Assembly: GCA_033675265.1 (NCBI GenBank)
Contig: JAUJYZ010000554.1
Coordinates: 1-64,000 of the forward strand
Reading direction: 5' to 3'
Length of the DNA: 64,000 nucleotides
Source: Actinostola sp. cb2023
Taxonomy: Eukaryota > Cnidaria > Anthozoa > Actiniaria > Actinostolidae
Positions 1-11,800 of the stretch are shown here, one piece after another. How positions within the stretch are numbered: the stretch's first letter is position 1; every line of letters starts with the position of its first letter. Made by a program: the position numbers and the translations under genes. The notes beneath the pieces were generated by a model. It worked only from the letters and a program-made list of their open reading frames with translations. It searched no databases and had not been told where the DNA came from.

Positions 1-836
1 CAATCGACCACAGTGCATGGCTGCCGAGACGTCCCTCAAATAATGCTAGTGTTCATGCATTTGGTATTTATTTGGACGTTGGTTTTTCCTGATGCATGCA
101 GCCAACTGTATCTAGCTGGCCTCCTCCGCCTTGCTAACTTTAACTTGGCCAAATCGACTCGCAAGTTAACGAATACTTGGGATAAGACTGCATGTTTTCA
201 ACAGCATAAACACATAGTGCGGAAAACCAGTCTTTAGACTGCATAGTGTGCTGCCTTGTCTTATATCGCGCACTCCAGGATTAGTCGGTCACGATGCAAA
301 GAGGCTGTATTTACCTGTGCACGATTTGAAGTGAACGCAAACCGACTCAAAGTTAGCCGGCTAGAGTTCATGCAAGCGCCAGTGAATCACCGCCAAACGA
401 TGGAAATCTCTTGGTTGACTAGCATACTTAAACGCAAAACAGCCGCAAGTGGTTACGTACCGGCCTGACTTACGACGAGTAGCGGAAATTCAGAACGTTG
501 ACTTCGCGTACGTATAGATTTGCAGAAAAGCATTTTACGCAGCACTTTCAAAGTAAACGCAACTTTTTCGTTGACTTGCGTCGACTTGCAAAGTTTATAC
601 GGCTTGTGGAATCGTTATCTAACATTTTTAGCGTTGCTTGTAATATTTAAAATTCTTTTGCCAATTAATTAACTCTTTCCAACTCAATGCAACTCTTTGC
701 GCAACGTTTTACGCTCCGTAAAAGTAATTGCCCGTACTTAATTTGCGCAGATTCATCAGATATATCGGCCATAATAAAAATACAAATGCTAACGAAATTT
801 AGGTTGCATGTATTCTTAATTTAACGCAGGACTTTC
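1..836. other. No recognisable gene
   Basis: I see no coding region, RNA gene or clear repeat here. Short open frames occur on both strands but none resembles a known protein or shows convincing splice boundaries. Confidence 0.4.
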
Positions 837-861
837 TTGATTGTTCTTCAGGTGCGTTTGT

Positions 862-1184
862 TCTGCAATTACTTTGAAGTTCTACCAAACCAGGATGCCG
901 ACTCGGTCGCCACTAAGCTCGCTGCTGGTGGTTTCATCGCCAATCCTTTTACTTATGTCATATTCAGAAACATCTTCAAAAGAACTTTAAAGAGAAGCGT
1001 AAGCATGGTGCAAAACAGTTTTAGCAACAGACTATTCACCAAGACAAGAGTACAGGCGTTTCACGCTAACGTTTCAACGGTTCAAGGGACGAGAGACTTT
1101 CTTTCTAAAGCTGTGACAGATATATTCGATCCAAGGTTTATCAATCGTAAATCAGACATTTTGGAATCAGTCGCATGCACATAG
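862..1184 (+). CDS. Unassigned open frame, possibly an exon
   Basis: An open frame of about 107 codons follows a plausible splice acceptor (pyrimidine-rich stretch ending TTCTTCAG at about 861) and ends at TAG 1182-1184, a few bases before an inverted-repeat element. The beginning reads VRLFCNYFEVLPNQDADS, which faintly recalls the N-terminal strand of Argonaute/Piwi proteins, but the rest does not follow that family. No partner exons were found. It could be the last exon of a gene to the left, a pseudogene fragment, or chance. Confidence 0.22.
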
Positions 1185-1195
1185 GTTAAAGGTGC

Positions 1196-1710
1196 GGACA
1201 CACGGTGCAACATTGCCGGCAACATGTACTATTGCAGCGTGTCCACCCCTGCAACATGTTGCATGCAAGTTGCGCCAATGTTACTGAAGTAGAAACGATT
1301 TCTACTTCGGCAACATTGCGAGCACCAATTAGGCCATTTCCGAGTTCCTTTGATCTCTGTTTCAAAACGAGTCTACGTGCGAAAACTTTCATATGAAAAT
1401 TAGTTTTATTTACATGAAAAAGGACAAATTATTTGCATATGAAAGGTTTCGCACGTAGACTCGTTTAGAAACAGAGATAAAAGGAACTCGGAAATGGCCT
1501 ATTGGCTTGCGCGCGAGCAATTGCGAGCAATGTTGCAAGGGTGGACACACGCTGCAACACAATATGCCATCAATATTGCGAGCAATGTTGCAGGGGTGGA
1601 CACACTGCAACACAATTGCCATCAATATTGCGAGCAATGTTGCAGGAGTGGACACACGCTGCAACATAATTTCCAGCAACTGGTTGCACGCAATGCTGCA
1701 CCGTGTGTCC
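1196..1710. mobile_element. Inverted-repeat element, GGACACACGGTGCAAC ends
   Basis: The left end GGACACACGGTGCAAC is mirrored at the right end (GTGCACCGTGTGTCC-like, near 1695-1710). A central long palindrome at about 1330-1508 pairs the stretch around the GAGTCTACGTGCG motif with its complement. The right half also carries three tandem copies of a unit of about 58 bp containing GCGAGCAATGTTGCA. No transposase is present. Related ends occur at 3686-3920 and 62628-63395. Confidence 0.7.
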
Positions 1711-2870
1711 TCATCAGTTAGTTCAGTAATAATATCATGATATTTCTACGGCCTTCCAAGACCAGACATTTTTGTAAAATGCCATACTTTTGAATCTATA
1801 TTTACAATAGGTTCTCAAATTTGTACATCATGAATTTTCATTCAACTTATGGAGTAAAACCTGGCCCCGTTCACACGGTACCGGACGAACCGTTCAAAAA
1901 GTTGTACGTTTAGGCGTTCCGTTCACACGGACCTGCTATCCAGACAAAAATTCTATACAAAATTTTATACAATTAAAGAGACGGTTCCGTGTAAACGATG
2001 TGTACTGGTCAAATTTTTGAACGGTTAAAAATTCGGCCGGTGAACGGGGCCTAAGTGACTACCTCTCTCGAAGCAGCAACTTTGCAAATCTGATTTTCCC
2101 AATGATTTCTCAGCCAAACACTGTATAATGTTAGCTCTTGTGAGCGACCACATCCCCCCCGTGACCACGCGCGCTGCCTAACAGTGGTCAAGAGCAGCTC
2201 TGATTATTTTCATTTTCTTGTTTATATGAGTTTTATTCTTCTAAATTACGCAATTCAGCTTATATGCTGCGATGTAATGGATTTTACTAAAATAAAGATC
2301 TTATCTTCTCTTATCTGAAGAGGTTCCATCGATCGTATTGCATCTAAGACTTCATTTTTGATGTAATAGTTCAAAAAATGACGAGTGTTTCATCCGATAT
2401 CCAAGGTTGAAAAACAAAACAAAAACAAAGCTCAGCTGTTTTTTTTAAACCAAGTTCCAAGTGTTTGGATATCGGATGAAACACTCTTTCTCGTGTTTGA
2501 TATAGCTTCTCAAACCATTAATAAATCTTGGACAATTTCAAAGCAAAAGTTCACCAAATTCATGCTAATTAAGACCATGTATCCAAACCTTCCATCCCTC
2601 GTCCCTATACCTTGCAGGCATTGTGATCTCATCCAAAGCACTCCCCAGATCTATATAATTTTTCAGTCAAGCAACATGTCTACAAACTTAAGCACAGTGT
2701 ATATTATACTACTGGTATATTACAAATTAAACTTTTTGAAAAATCTTACAAAAATATAGGAACTCCACGCAGTAATATTGATATATTAGTCCAAATGTAC
2801 AAAATACTGTATCATCGGGTGGTTTTGTTGTTCACATAAATGCTGTTCCTTTGGTGTTTTTGCAATGAAT
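1711..2870. other. Intergenic, small palindromes only
   Basis: No gene is seen. Positions 1863-2051 form an inverted-repeat element with GGCCCCGTTCAC ends. Positions 2383-2487 hold an inverted pair GTGTTTCATCCGATATCC / GGATATCGGATGAAACAC, and the same motif recurs at about 16509-16532. Confidence 0.5.
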
Positions 2871-3165
2871 GGCTCCCTGCAAGAACAGCATAAGTGATCA
2901 TGATCTCTGATCAAAATCTAAATTCTCCTCAAGATTCTTTGAATTTCAAAGGAGAATTTGGGTTTTGATCTCAAGTCACTTACACTGTTCTTACAGGGAC
3001 CCCTTAACTTAAATGTGATCATGACTAGTGAAATGAGAACGGAGTAAGTGACTTGTGATCAAAACCAAAATTCTCCTTTGAAATTCGAAGAATCTCGAGA
3101 ATTTAGATTCCAAATAAGAAATTGGATTTTCATCGCAAGTCACTGTTCTTACATGGACCACCCTC
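2871..3165. mobile_element. Palindromic MITE, CTCCCTGCAAGAAC family
   Basis: Positions 2871-3004 fold as a near-complete palindrome whose arms contain TGATCAAAATC..AATTCTCC and AGGAGAATT..GTTTTGATC. A second, partly degraded copy follows at about 3030-3165. The cleanest copy in the window is at 57795-57929. There is no coding capacity. Confidence 0.7.
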
Positions 3166-3194
3166 AATCTACTTTACAGGAAAAGATGGATTGA

Positions 3195-3460
3195 TCATTT
3201 GTCATGTCACACATAAGTACACTTTATTATTCCACACGCGAGTCATTTTACCATATAAGGCCAAGAGAACACACAAAATAACCTGGCTATTTACACAGTA
3301 GCACGTGCAAACAGAGCAAAAATTGCTTAATTTTAACAAACCAAGTCATAAAAACAAACACGTGCAATGTAGTGGAATAATAAACCCCTTATTTGATGGT
3401 TTGACAGATAATACTCTGGATCATGTCACTCATTCCTCATATATTTTACCTTGCTCTACT
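3195..3460 (-). repeat. Dispersed repeat, second copy at 14940-15215
   Basis: The reverse complement of this stretch resembles 14940-15215: both contain a region around ATGAGGAATGAGTGA, an ATTATCTGT..AAACCATC tract and a GTGTTCTCTTG tract in the same order. It is a diverged interspersed repeat of unknown class. Confidence 0.55.
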
Positions 3461-3685
3461 GGTGCGAAAAAATACTAGTGGTTGTTCACATTATCTGTTA
3501 AACGATTGAATAAGTTGTATGTATATTCAAACTTCACTACATATTATGGCAACTGATTTTGAAAATATTTTTCTTTCAACTAAATGTACCTTGGCACATG
3601 TAGATGCTCTAGTAATGGTTTATTACCATCAAATTTCCTGGAAATGTTTAGTGACTTAATGTGCCTTATCAGCTTTAATGGTGAT

Positions 3686-3920
3686 GACACACAGTGCAAC
3701 ATTGCTGGTGTTGCAGCCTGTGTCCACCTCTGCAATGCTGCTCACAATTGACTAATAAATGCTCACACCATGCAATTTGTTGCTCGCAATGTTGCTGAAG
3801 GAGAAATCAATAATTCTACTTCAGCAACATTGCATGCAACATGTTGCAGTGGTGGACACATGTCGCAATAGTACATGTTGCCAGCAATCTTGCATGCAAT
3901 GTTGCACAATGCGTCTGGAC
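3686..3920. mobile_element. Small inverted-repeat element next to the PEX16 3' end
   Basis: Ends with GCAACATTGC-type repeats pair with each other, as in the element at 1196-1710. It lies directly downstream of the PEX16 reading frame, so the as-read PEX16 frame runs on into it (stop at 3816). Confidence 0.65.
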
Positions 3921-3936
3921 CTTAAAAATAGCTGCA

Positions 3937-5060
3937 TCACGTTGACCAGTTATAGAAGTATATTTTCTGCCATGTTGGCAGAGATATTCCAGTAAGGGTA
4001 TCAGTACCATTGAAATTCCTGGAATAGTATCACTCGAGTATCTTAGCAGTCCAATTATCCTTGCCTTGGAATATGTATCATAAAATGGCGACCTTAAAAG
4101 GTAAAACAGCAAAAGTACAGATCTTCTAGAGACCTCTGCTTTTTCAACGGAATTCAGTTCCATTGGATCTCCCAATAACACCAGAGATGACACATCTGTT
4201 GCACAAGACAGCATCCAGGGTTTCCAGGAATTCTGACCAAACATGAACATACTGGTCAAGTGAATGAGAGGACGGAATATATAGAAGCTTTCTCCAAGGA
4301 ACTGCTTGGAGGTTAGGTCGGTGGTTACTTCTGGCTGTTCTTTTGTGTTGCTTTGCTGCTGTTGCTGTGGCAACGTCCATGTGCGGAAACCATTTTTAGG
4401 GACTGCCGTCAAGCACCTGACCATACGCTTTGTTCTTGCACCATGCCATAACACTTTTGATTCACTGATTTCGGCCGGGGTCTTTGCATTTGGTTCATCC
4501 GCTTTTTCTCCCTCGGTTTTTTCATCTTTTGTCAGTTTTGAACGATCTAAGGGAGGTATTAGAGGCGAGCATTGGATACCAGACTTGTAGTAGAACAAAA
4601 GGAAGAACTTTATAGCTGCCTTGAAGATCTGTATGACTATCACAATCATCCATTTGCCAGCCTCCCCCATGAACTTGTCAGCACCCAGCTCTATAAATAC
4701 TTCAAGATACTCGACCACTGTCAGCAAAACAACCAGCTGACCGCCATGTTTGATACTGTTATAAATACCAATGCCTTTTCCCTGCCGAAAGACGCCATCG
4801 TGCATCAACGTGAGCAACTGTGACGCAGAGTAAATCAGCTCAGCCAATGCTTCTGAGGTGCCAAAGCGTCCTGGCAAAACGAATGACAAAACCCGTAAAG
4901 ACGACTCGATTTTGGATGCGATCTCTGGGTTTTTCAACATGTGTTCCCTGTACTTGCTTTCTATGAACTCCCATTTGGCTATACACTGTCTTAACGCTTC
5001 TTTAGAGAGCGACGAAAGGCCAGAAAACCAAAGACTTTCACCGTCACCTTCTTCCGCCAT
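3937..5060 (-). CDS. Peroxisomal membrane biogenesis protein PEX16, frame-broken near the C-terminus
   Basis: PEX16 is an integral membrane protein that helps recruit PEX3 and other membrane proteins to the ER and peroxisome. The frame starting at ATG 5058-5060 (MAEEGDG) matches the family along its length: LPGRFGTSEALAELIYSAS near residue 60, a hydrophobic region LVVLLTVVEYLEVFIELGA, the SPLIPPLDR segment, SFYIFRPLIHL, SWKPWML, and LLLFYLLRSPFYD. An upstream in-frame ATG at 5099 adds 13 residues of doubtful value. The gene has no introns, unlike both neighbours. After IPLLEYL the frame leaves the family. The conserved ending PTWQKIYFYNWST and a TGA at 3937-3939 lie in another frame, offset by two bases at a duplicated dinucleotide (3980-3983). 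As read, translation continues to 3816. It may be a retrocopy, a pseudogene, or a functional gene with a sequence error. Confidence 0.88.
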
Positions 5061-5782
5061 TTTGCAATCTTCTGAAAAGATCCATGTGACGTGAGTCACG
5101 TGTTATCAAACACTGTTTGGGCTTCCTGTGTCAGGCTGTTTATTCGACATTTTATATTTAGTAGTTTCCAAAAATATGATTTTAAAATTATTTTATAAAT
5201 GTTTTATCAAAACATGATCTAATAAAGCTATTGATTTGCTCGCCTATTTAATATTCCATTCATTTATTCCATTCATTTATTCCATTCATTTATCAATTTG
5301 GGTCACTTTATTGGGATCCCTGTGGTGTACTCCAAAACTGAAAGAAAGTATTTATATTATGTCTTTATCAGTGCAAAGTTCTTAAAAACATTCTAAGACA
5401 CGATAAATTGTTAATAGAATAACTGTAGAGTGCAAACCATATGTCCGTGAACTGAGTACTATTACCAAATAGTACTAAATAGTGTTATCTCTATTGTTTT
5501 CTATTGTTCCATTGGTGCTATTTAGTACTAATTAGTTAGTACTGTTTCACGGACATATGGTTTGCACTCTATCATTTGAAGAATGAGAAGAAAAAAAATC
5601 CGCTTATAGAGTATTATGGGTACTCTTATTGGGCTCCCTGTGGCGTACAGCATATTTTCGTGCAAGCAGCAAGGTTATCAAGGTTTTCAAGAACTTCTGT
5701 TTTGGTCGTGTCATTTCCTCGCTTTCGAAGCCCAAATCTGCATGTATTACAAGTCCGTAGGGCCTTTGGTCTCTATGCTATC
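5061..5782. promoter_or_regulatory. Shared upstream region of PEX16 and AMD1
   Basis: The two genes are divergent, with start codons about 720 bp apart, so promoters for both probably lie here. I see no TATA box I would defend. The region holds a TTCATTTATTCCA-type short tandem repeat (about 5253-5293) and a MITE (5428-5569). Confidence 0.45.
5428..5569. mobile_element. TA-flanked MITE in the PEX16-AMD1 intergenic region
   Basis: Terminal inverted repeats GAGTGCAAACCATATGTCCG and its complement bound 142 bp, with TA on both sides (5426-5427 and 5570-5571). Size and TA target duplication fit a Tc1/mariner-type MITE. No coding capacity. Confidence 0.8.
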
Positions 5783-5895
5783 ATGTGCGACGTTGAATTT
5801 TTTGAAGGCCCTGAAAAGCTGATGGAAATGTGGTGGAGGAGCGTGCTACCAGAGAACTCGTCCAACAAGTCTGGCGATTTGAGGACAGTTCCAAG
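5783..5895 (+). CDS. AMD1 exon 1
   Basis: Encodes [18 protein letters not shown] and the conserved SGDLRTVPR ending. The donor is AAG|GTGATT, splitting an Arg codon. Confidence 0.93.
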
Positions 5896-8800
5896 GTGAT
5901 TTCCCCCTGAAATATCCCTTCTTTTGATCCCGATTTCTTCGTAATTTAGCTACTACTTTAGCTGTTTAATAGTACGATGGAAATTTGATTGGAATCGTGT
6001 AAAAAGAGCGAAGTAAATATGGGTATTTCTTCTTGCATGCATAATTAGTGATAAGTTTAGCTTAAATAAATTTCGTTTTGTTGATCCTATAATATATATC
6101 TTTAGTTTAAGCTTAATTAGTGTCTTGCATATGACTAGGATGTATAAACACAACGACTATTTTTCACTAGCGAGTTACAGCTGAAATGTTCGAGATTTCT
6201 ATGTTAGCCAAATCATAGTTAGTTAGTAACTATGGCCAAATTGAATTGCCGTTCTAATTTAATTTGTCCTGAACTTTAAAAATACTGCTGTTGAATACGA
6301 CAAACAGTCAAACACAGAGAGTACAGACTGCAGACACTGTCATTTGCAAATTGTCCCGGAAATTGTGTTCTACAAGCACTACGTTTAACACAGTAAAGAA
6401 ATCAACATTTGTAGTAAACTCACCTGAATATCACGTAGATAGATAGTGAAATATGTTGACGGCGTACCATTTCCAGTGATCCAAGATAGGACAATGCAGC
6501 GGGAATGCAGCATTTACTACCTCGGTGCTCTAATTTATGAGTCGGGAGTAGTTCTACATTTTCATTGTTTGAAACTGATTTAAAGTGCCTATGAAACGAA
6601 AATGTCGATCCTTGTTTTATTGTACATTATTGTTGTTTGGTCTTTCTCTGAACATTTGCTGTATTTAAACATCGACTTTGAGCGTGCGAACATTTTCTTT
6701 TTGCGGTTCGAAAATTATCATTTTCAACCAAAATGTGCGACAAGAGACTGGGCCCTTGACAATGGCTCGGTGACGTCATTAGTTGTGTATGCCTTTGTTT
6801 GCACAACTTATGACATCACATTTCTATAGTTTGACCGAGCGGGAATTGTCGCACTTTGAAAACCAAAATGCCCAACTTCGTGAGCGAAATAAAAAATGTT
6901 CCCATAGCTCAATTCACTTTTTATTAACGCCATATCAACAAGCAAATAGTAAACTTTCGTAGTAGCAAATAAAAATGGGGTCTGTTTTTTCGCTTCATAG
7001 GCACTTTAAGATTGACATCGAATGACAGCGTGTGACTGTGACGTGTAACTGGTTCTCATGTGAATAGGACGGTGTTTTCAAACAATTTTTTAATTTCATA
7101 TCCGTGTTTTCTACTTTGGTAGACAACGCGGGGTCTACCGAGAAATATGCGATATTAATCACGAATTCTGGAAGAAAGAAAGAAAGAAAATAACTTGGAG
7201 TCAAAAAAGAACAGTTTTCAAACGATTTTTTCATTTCATTTTTTAGGACTCCGCGTTTTCCACTTTGGTAGAAAACGCGGAGTCTACCACACCATGATTT
7301 TCTAACATGACTCCGCACTCCGCACTCCGCGTATTCTACCAGACCCTCTCTACATGCGATTAACAAAGGTTGATTAAGTAGCGTTCCGTGTAAGAACGAT
7401 AGCATGAACGGCATAGGAATGTAAAAGGTGTTAATTTTCCATTCTTCTTTCTTGCAATTTCATTGGTTCATACTCATAAATTCAATAGAAACCCAACCAA
7501 GGAATACATTTCCATTAGAGAATTTTTGAGAATTTAATTCACTTTTAATCAAACTAACTTTGACTTGATTTTAAAGAAAATTGTGCGTGAGGAAAGTTCT
7601 CAAATTTGTGAATCAAATATCCATTGTCTTCCCTCTTTTCTATTGGCTGCATAGTGTTCTCCTTCAGTTTTCACAGTAAAAATGGGCAACTGCACACAGT
7701 TTCCTCTATTTTCTCTTTGTAACTTTGATAGTTGGTATCTGAGACAGCATGTTACACATATTCAAGCAAAATCGTGTGTGAGGCGAGCTCAATGCCGCAG
7801 TCTATTGTCTTTTGCTATCGCTCTTACGCGGAATGCTACTTAAACAAATGTATTATTGTACCCCTGGGCAGCGTCCTTAATTTATACCGGAACTTTGTGT
7901 TCAATGCTATTTTTAAATTTACATACATGTAAGCACAGTCTGACACAATACTGGACCGAAGATTATACAGATTGTGTTATGAAATAATATTATTGTTCTA
8001 AATCGCTGACTGTGACTGCTAATTGCAACTGTCATTGTTAACCCAATACTTACTACTATACATACATGTATATATAGCTTGTGTGCTGTCAGCCGCTTTC
8101 ATTAGTATAGTAGCACATTTGTCATGTACTGAATCCTATATATTTAATTGCATGCATATCCTAGGCCTTACATTCCTCCTTTGTGGTAAACATCTTTAGA
8201 ATTCTATCAATGAACTACAAACAAGTACAAGAGAATATAACATGGTCTCACACAACAACAATATGATATGACAACAATTTTGTATCCTCAACCTAAGTTT
8301 TCATAAATAACTTTTAATAAAAACTTTCATGAAAACTGATGGGCTAAGCACCCATCTTCAGGGCTACCGTAAATGCTTAATTTTTTTATTAAACACGAAA
8401 CCGCGCTATATAAGGGCATGTGCCAGGCAGCTACCACCTTCAGTTGTCAGTCATCTATCGTACTGTCAAGAGCTCTGGATCGTAACAATGGGCGCGAAAT
8501 TTGAATTCAAAAATTTGAAATCTTTCTTCGTTCTTTTAATAACATCAAGAACTCATTTTCAAAATCTTGTTATTAGTTTTGAATGATCAGTTTTGAAAAT
8601 ATTGATATCTAGCTCAGTTTTATCGAAGTCCAGCTGAATAATAATTATGAACTTTGAGTCGTTCAATACGACATGAATACGAAGATGTTACTCCACCATT
8701 TCAAATTGATTCAACTGAGCTGGAAAGGTGTGAAATGAAGGCGGTCCAGTCCCTTTTATAGCGCGGTTTCGTGTTTAAGACTTAGGTTGAGGATACAAAA

Positions 8801-11800
8801 TTGTTGTCATGAATTATCCAACCTACAAACCGACATTAAACAATGATATAAAATTATGATAGTATTTGAATAAAGTATTAAATTATTATATAGTTTTGCT
8901 TTTATTATAATAATTTAAGGTGATTCCTTAGTTTTGCACTGCGCAATTCTACTGCGCATATATTATATAGCGTGACGTATTGTGTGATCTATTACGTGAA
9001 ATAATAATTTGGTGTTGAAAAACACTGTGATACACCGAAACTATGGATTTTGGATTAAAAAAGAACAAGAATGGTGAAGAAAATGGCAAGAAAGTGGAGG
9101 ATTATGTTGTGTTTTTGAATAAAATTTTAGTTGAAGAGCGCGCGCTAACTTACGCCATCGAGTTTGCGCACATTGGAAATCATTAAATATTTCAAGTGTA
9201 ACTGAAGTTTTTTCAAAATAAATCGAAAACGAGCATGGTGACCCCCATTTTTTATTTGAGATTTTTAATAAAATCGGTGCTGCATATTATATATCAAAAA
9301 ATGAAGGAAAGTTTATTGGCTAAATTTTGAAATATTTTGATGAGAAGAGTTAAAGCGTGCGATTTCTGGACATTCGTAGAGGCGAACATACTAGTCATTC
9401 AATGAGGGTTTATCACATAATTTCAAAACTCACAGGACAAAAAAATGATTATCATAGCTGGAAAGAGCTCGTTGAAATTAGTAAAAATGTGAAGTTTGGA
9501 AAAGATCGCTCCACAAATTACGAAGATATGAATTTTCAAAAATCGAAATTTAGTATGAAAACCTTTGTTGGAGGCAAGAGTTGCCTCAGCCGTAATTTCC
9601 AAAGGTTTTCATACAAAATTTCGATTTTTGAAAATTCATATCTTCGCAATTTGTGGAGCGATCTTTTCCAAACTTCACATTTTTACTAATTTCAACGAGC
9701 TCTTTCCAGCTATGATAATCATTTTTTGTCCTATGAGTTTTGAAATTACATGATAAACCGTCATTACTTTGATAGATTTAGTAGTATAGCTTAACTAGTA
9801 AACTTCGAATTATATGTACATTATGTTGTAGGGAAGTACTTTGAACTGAGAAAAAAGGTTTTTGATTACAACTTCCGGTTGCTATCACACTTCGCAATAA
9901 TTACAACCTATGAATTGATATATTTGAAGAGCATCTAGCGCAAAAACAAGCATGGTGACCCCCTATTTTCATTGCAGTTTTGAAACACCCTAGGTATGTC
10001 AAATAACTATGCGAAGTTTCAGATCAAATTTATTTCAGCTTCTTTTTCTATGGAATCACATTAATTAGCAGAAGTAAGTCTAAAGATGTTGACAATCAGG
10101 ATATAGTGCTATCCTTTGGATAAATCCTTATCCTGTGGATATATGTTGATGCTGTTATCAAATAAAGTTATCCACTGTGGCCTGGTGTTTATCTATTGTT
10201 TCAAAGTGTATTCTAATGTTAAAAACTAGCATTAAAGCAAACATTAGTCTAGTGTAAATTACATGTATATAGAGACAACAGAACACGCCATACAGCTACG
10301 TAGATCTTCTTTTTTATCAGAGGCCTTTCGGCTTAACAGCCCTCGTCAGTGATTACATGTGACAGGTTTGTGCATTGTGTTACCTTTAATTGCACTGCCC
10401 TTAGCCAATCAGAATCAAGACTTTGTCAAAGGGCCTGTCAAAGTTGTTTGCCCCTGTATTTGTCCGGGGTCCCCCCATGGAATGGCCAGTGATAATAGTC
10501 GGCCTATGTTTTTCCAACAGGGAGAAATGGGAAAAGATCCTGGACTTGGTGAATTGTCAAATCATTAGTGAGACACATAATGACGACATGATTGCATACC
10601 TGCTAAGGTACGTAAATTACATGCACATAGTCGTAGTCACACAATTGAACCTCCCCCAATGGACCAGTACACATGCATAGAGCAGATTTCAGATGAATGT
10701 GAAAAACTTACGGCACGGACGTGCTGTGCCGTGAACGTGATGTTTTAGGATTTTGAATGAATCCATGGCATGTGATGTGGTTTCTCACATACATGTACAT
10801 GTATAAAATCTGCTAAATACTTAGAGTGGTTTTCATTAACCCGTGAAACAAAGTGTACTAATTAGAGGTGTAATAGTCAGATAAACACAATAGAAAACAA
10901 AAGAATTAGAGTGTAATAGTGCTAAATACGCTAAAGTGTATTTCACGGGTTTATGAAAACCACTCTAGTATGTACATGTAAGTAGTTAAACATAAATGAT
11001 TGTCGTTTCCTTTTTAGTGAGAGTAGCATGTTTATATCCAAGACAAGAGTGATACTTAAGACATGTGGGACAACAACACTTTTCTATGCTGTCAAGCCGC
11101 TACTCAAACTTGCTGAAGAGGAATGTGGGCTCACTGATGTCCAGGTACTTGAACTGACAGACAGACAGACAGAAAACAAGATAGACACTATAGACAGAGA
11201 CAAATAAACAGACAGATAGACACTAGACAAACAGACAGATTGACACTAGACAGATAGACACTAGACAAACAGACAGATTGACACTAGACAGACAGACAGA
11301 CCGACCGACAGATGAACAGACAGATGTACAGTGTACATGTAGATAGTTGGGCAGACAGACAGATAAATATTTCCATCAATTTAAACATTATTTTTCTAAA
11401 GGAAGCCGAGTATTAACAGTTAGTATTACTATGAAATTACAAAATATTATAACTTTAATACTGTACATTCATAACTTCATGAATTTCAAATCTATAACTT
11501 TGTTTCCTTTTTTGTCACACAGGACTTCTTTTACTCCAGGATGAGTTTTATTGAACCAGAACTTCAGCATGCTCCTCACCAGTCCTTTGCCCAGGAGGTA
11601 TTGTACAAAATTACCATTGATGATGATGGTAATGATGATGATGATGGTGGTGATTGTAATGATGATGATGCTGGTAATGATGATGGTGATGGTGATGGTG
11701 GTGATTGTAATGATGATGATGATGATGCTGGTAATGATGATGGTGATGGTGGTGATTGTAATGATGATGATGCTGGTAATGATGATGGTGATGGTGGTGA

